A stretch of DNA of 44,480 nucleotides from contig JBAYJC010000010.1 in NCBI GenBank assembly GCA_041665285.1, positions 1-44,480 on the forward strand, read 5' to 3'. Below are positions 41,908-44,480 of the stretch, piece by piece. Origin of the DNA: JBAYJC01 sp041665285. Lineage in GTDB: Bacteria > Patescibacteriota > Patescibacteriia > 2-12-FULL-60-25. Made by a program: the position numbers and the translations under genes. The notes beneath the pieces are model-generated. The model was given only the letters and a program-made list of their open reading frames with translations. It ran no database searches and was not told where the DNA came from. Every line of letters begins with the position of its first letter. Position 1 is the stretch's first letter.

Positions 41908-43491
41908 TCATCCCCACTTCCGCTGATCGTGGGGCACAGGCTCCACCAGGTGGAGCCTCTCGCCCACGCGGTAGATGCGGAGCATGCCCTTCTGGAAGAC
42001 CGGCTCCCCTGGATGGAAGCCCGGAGGGATCATGACCTCCTGCGGAGGCAGAGTATCCTCACCGCTCCGCGTCTTGGGCGAGGTCCTGTCGAAGATGAAG
42101 TCACCATACGCGGTCCGTCCACGCTGAAGCGTGTACACGTCCACGCTCAGCCGCGACTCGACCTTGACCTGCGCATCCCAGGCAAAGCGGTGCTCTGCAG
42201 GATACCTGTCGTTGCGCCGGTGCTCGACCGTGCAGAACTTCCAGCCCCACTCCTCCATGCCACGGCGCATGGCCTGGAACACCCAGCTCTGACGCACGAG
42301 CGCCTCGCCGTAATCGGTGCTCTCGTAGGCCATCCCGTTGTCCGCCGGCTCCTTGCCGCGCAGGATCAGGAAGCGGTCACGATTCCACCGCTCGCTCTGC
42401 ACGAGCATCCAGCGGAGCGCGTACCCGAGCTCCTTTGTAGGAAGCCCGTCGAGCACGCGGCTGAGCAGAGCGCAGGAGAACTCGCTCTCCGGGAGATCGA
42501 GCAGGACCTGCGCGACCTTGGCGGCCTGGCTCGCCCGCTCCACCTTTTCCGGGAGGCCCTTGATCCGCTCCACCATGTGCTCGGAGCACGCGGAGAGCTG
42601 GATCGTTTCACCCAGGAACGCCTGCTCGTAGGAGCGGCACGCCTGAGCCAGAATCGTGTCTGCGAGCGCAGAGCCGATCGGAGCGAGCTCCTTCTGGTAC
42701 TCCTCCTCGATGTTCGGCCACACGTCCGCGGTCTCCTCCGCATCCATGAAGCTGGCCGGGTTCTTGATCCGGTCGCCGAGCATGGTCGCGATCCACAGCC
42801 GGTTGTGCGTGGCCTCGTACGGCGCGAGCATGGCCGCCTTGAGGAGCACGTCCTTGAGCTCGCCCAGGGTCTTGAACACCTTCCAGCCGGAGTGCGCCCA
42901 TGCCCCGGCCAGGAACCCAGCCGCCAAGTGCGGCTCTCGGATGAGCTCGTGCACGAGCGCCTTGGCTCGAGCCGGATCCCACGCAGCCGCGAACGCTGGC
43001 CAGCCCCAGCCGGTGCAGTGTCCGAACTCGCGCAGGACGCTCTCGAGCACCACCCAACGCTCCTCCTCGGGCAGGTACTTCAGGAACCAGGGGCTTCGGG
43101 ACAGCTCGAAGCGGAAGCGAAGGCCGAACACCCGGTGGCTCATGAGCTCGCGGATGAAGACCTCGCGGTCGAGCCCTTCCACGGACTCGAACCACTTCTC
43201 GCCTCCCCAGGCCTGGCACAGCCACCGCAGAACCGCCGGACACGGAACCCCGAACTCCGGGCTCCACTTGCGCAGGCGCTGGACGATGTGCCCGTCGTTC
43301 CTGCCCGTGAGCTCCACGCGCACGGCGTAGGGCACCTGTTCCCGAGCCGCCTCGATCGCGCCCCCATACTGCTCGTCCGAGCTCGCGTCTCGATCCTCTG
43401 CCCACGCGCGGAGGAAGTCCTTCGCCGTGAGCTTCTTCTGCGCGAACAGATCCTCGAGCTCCTGAACGAGCCGGTGAGTACGCCAGTTCAT
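41908..43491 (-). CDS. Large hypothetical protein, SD-led, GC-rich
   Basis: Unrecognised 527-residue soluble protein with no signal peptide or membrane helix. AGGAGG lies 6 nt before the ATG at 43491. The first 370 residues look largely helical and Trp-rich (VLRWLCQAWGGEKWFESVEGL, FGHCTGWGWPAFAAAWDPARA), perhaps a helical-repeat arrangement. The last 150 are mixed (VDVYTLQRGRTAYGDFIFDRTS, PPGFHPGEPVFQKGMLRIYRVGERLHLVEPVP), ending in a strand-rich segment. It has its own promoter and terminator. A long open frame on the opposite strand is an antisense artefact of high GC. No function can be assigned. Confidence 0.75.
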   Translation of the reverse strand: MNWRTHRLVQELEDLFAQKKLTAKDFLRAWAEDRDASSDEQYGGAIEAAREQVPYAVRVELTGRNDGHIVQRLRKWSPEFGVPCPAVLRWLCQAWGGEKWFESVEGLDREVFIRELMSHRVFGLRFRFELSRSPWFLKYLPEEERWVVLESVLREFGHCTGWGWPAFAAAWDPARAKALVHELIREPHLAAGFLAGAWAHSGWKVFKTLGELKDVLLKAAMLAPYEATHNRLWIATMLGDRIKNPASFMDAEETADVWPNIEEEYQKELAPIGSALADTILAQACRSYEQAFLGETIQLSACSEHMVERIKGLPEKVERASQAAKVAQVLLDLPESEFSCALLSRVLDGLPTKELGYALRWMLVQSERWNRDRFLILRGKEPADNGMAYESTDYGEALVRQSWVFQAMRRGMEEWGWKFCTVEHRRNDRYPAEHRFAWDAQVKVESRLSVDVYTLQRGRTAYGDFIFDRTSPKTRSGEDTLPPQEVMIPPGFHPGEPVFQKGMLRIYRVGERLHLVEPVPHDQRKWG

Positions 43492-43560
43492 GGTGAACCT
43501 CCTCTATACCAATCCCATCTGCCTCGTTACTTCCGCACAAACGCATGCGAAAGACTGGTA

Positions 43561-43589
43561 AAACTAGCACAGAACAGGGGGTTTGTCAA
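43561..43589 (-). promoter_or_regulatory. Promoter of the 527-residue gene
   Basis: On the minus strand TTGACA (43589-43584) and TAGTTT (43566-43561) are 17 nt apart. Confidence 0.75.
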
Positions 43590-43616
43590 CCCCAAAAAGG
43601 GCATAGAAGGAACGTT

Positions 43617-43641
43617 AAAAACGCCTTTCGGGCGTTTTTGT
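43617..43641 (-). terminator. Intrinsic terminator downstream of 16S rRNA
   Basis: AAAAACGCC and GGCGTTTTT form a stem in both orientations. On the minus strand it lies about 180 nt past the 16S 3' end and probably terminates that transcript, since a new promoter follows at 43589-43561. Confidence 0.75.
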
Positions 43642-43818
43642 TTCTGATTGACGTCAGAAAAGTGACCGCAGTCCTCCAAACTTGTCTCCGCATACCTATG
43701 CGCGAACCTTCGAGGGTTTCGCGAACGGTTTATGCGATTTTCCCAAAATCGACTTGCATCGAATGGTATCGACCTAGGATTTGATCCCGATCAAAGATCG
43801 GGATAAATAACTCCCTAG
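43642..43818 (-). other. 16S rRNA trailer
   Basis: No gene, tRNA or 23S start is visible between the 16S 3' end and the terminator. A perfect hairpin ATCCCGATC/GATCGGGAT lies about 15 nt beyond the 16S end (about 43784-43804) and may guide processing. Confidence 0.5.
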
Positions 43819-44480
43819 AAAGGAGGTGATCCATCCACAGCTTCCGCTACGGATGCCTTGTTACGACTTCGTCCCTATCATCGGCTCTACCTTCGTCCCC
43901 TCATCGGGGCCTTCGGGCATTTCCGACTCTCTTGACGTGACGGGCGGTGAGTACAAGACCCGAGAACGTATTCACCGTGACGAGGCTGATTCACGGTTAC
44001 TAGCGAATCCGACTTCATGTGGGCGAATTGCAGCCCACAATCCGAACTGGGGCCAGGTTTGATGGGATTAGCTCCGCCTTGCGGCTTGGCAACCCATTGA
44101 TCTGGCCATTGTAGCACGTGTGTGGCCCTGGACGTAAGAGCCATGCTGATTTGACGTCATCCCCACCTTCCTCCCCGTTATCCGAGGCGGTCTCCCGTGA
44201 ACATTTAACACGGAATGAGGGTTGCGCTCGTTACCCGACTTAACGGTACATCTCACGACACGAGCTGACGGCAACCATGCAGCACCTATGTAGCACCCTC
44301 GAAGGCGGGCCGCGTTTCTGCGGCCTTGCAGCTACATTTCAAGCCCAGGTAAGGTTCCTCGCTTACCGTCGAATTAAACCACATGCTCCTCCGCTTGTGC
44401 GGGTCCCCGTCTATTCCTTTGAGTTTTAGTCTTGCGACCGTACTCCCCAGGCGGGATGCTTAATGTGTTAACTTTTTTAA
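43819..44480 (-). rRNA. rrs: 16S ribosomal RNA, 3' part (5' end outside window)
   Basis: The minus strand reads as the 3' portion of 16S rRNA. Recognisable pieces include GGATCACCTCCTTT at the 3' end with an intact anti-Shine-Dalgarno CCTCC, GTCGTAACAAGGC, the 1390-region TGTACTCACCGCCCGTCA, GATGACGTCAAATCAGCATG, GTGCTACAATGG and the 1050-1100 region GTCGTGAGATGT. The visible part covers roughly E. coli positions 860 to 1540. The left-hand neighbour on the transcript is a terminator, not a 23S gene. Confidence 0.97.

Noticed and set aside
41836..43647. 603-codon open frame on the plus strand opposite the 527-residue gene
   Set aside because: The minus strand has a consensus promoter, AGGAGG and a terminator, while the plus frame is Arg/His/Pro-rich in the manner of antisense GC-rich sequence.
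44465..44480. Possible insertion or intron start in 16S rRNA at the window edge (TTTTTTAA after TTAAC)
   Set aside because: CPR 16S genes can carry insertions, but natural variation in this loop is also AT-rich and the window ends before it can be judged.

Overview
The window looks like part of a Candidate Phyla Radiation (Patescibacteria) chromosome of roughly 50% GC, using the standard bacterial code (TAA, TAG and TGA all end genes). The evidence is the gene mix: a VanW-type surface protein, a long two-domain ThyX, Elp3, an RRM protein, DUF805, DedA, a DUF4430/DUF6580 pair, many small single-pass membrane proteins without recognisable function, and a partial 16S rRNA gene at the right edge. 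I cannot name the phylum from sequence alone.

Layout. 1-3.4 kb: tail of a VanW protein, an isolated ~330-nt structured RNA with its own promoter and terminator, then a minus-strand trxA-trxB-gdhA group. 3.5-8.1 kb: a small SD-led gene, a 613-residue coiled-coil protein with a possible nuclease core, a secreted helical protein, a small membrane protein and an APH-family kinase. 8.2-12.4 kb: secE-nusG-rplK, then two unrelated genes, then rplA with its own promoter. 12.4-15.9 kb: a dTMP-supply cluster (P-loop NMP-kinase-like gene, dut, thyX, tmk). 16-18.8 kb: two membrane proteins and gatB. 18.8-25.2 kb: a two-gene GC-rich operon, a cluster of dispersed palindromic repeats, an RRM gene with a long leader, a polytopic membrane protein-tsaC-rsmA operon, a duplicated-domain surface protein and tRNA-Leu. 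25.2-30.3 kb: dedA, elp3 and, divergently, a Trm9-like methyltransferase followed by ruvB and two membrane proteins. 30.3-35.2 kb: a large GC-rich coiled-coil protein, several small genes, a Cas4/RecB-like nuclease with a YgjP peptidase, and tRNA-Gln. 35.2-38.4 kb: a membrane PAS sensor without an output domain, a DUF4430-DUF6580 putative uptake operon, tRNA-Val and a broken tRNA copy. 38.4-43.6 kb: five GC-rich, SD-led genes in a row on the minus strand, each with its own promoter (a UPRTase-like protein, a Cys-rich lipoprotein, an unknown, PgpA and an unknown). 43.8 kb to the end: the 3' part of 16S rRNA.

Two themes run through the window. First, initiation signals fall into two classes. 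About a dozen housekeeping-type genes have a -10 box only 6-10 nt before the start codon, predicting leaderless or nearly leaderless mRNAs. A second set of GC-rich genes has a TTGAC(A/G/T) -35 box, a short leader and a strong GGAGG Shine-Dalgarno; these look like a separate, perhaps acquired, layer. Second, short palindromic repeats occur between genes, in frame inside elp3 and the adjacent methyltransferase, and inside a dead tRNA. The most unusual candidates for follow-up are the orphan structured RNA (about 537-873), the elp3/trm9-like divergent pair, and the two in-frame repeat insertions.
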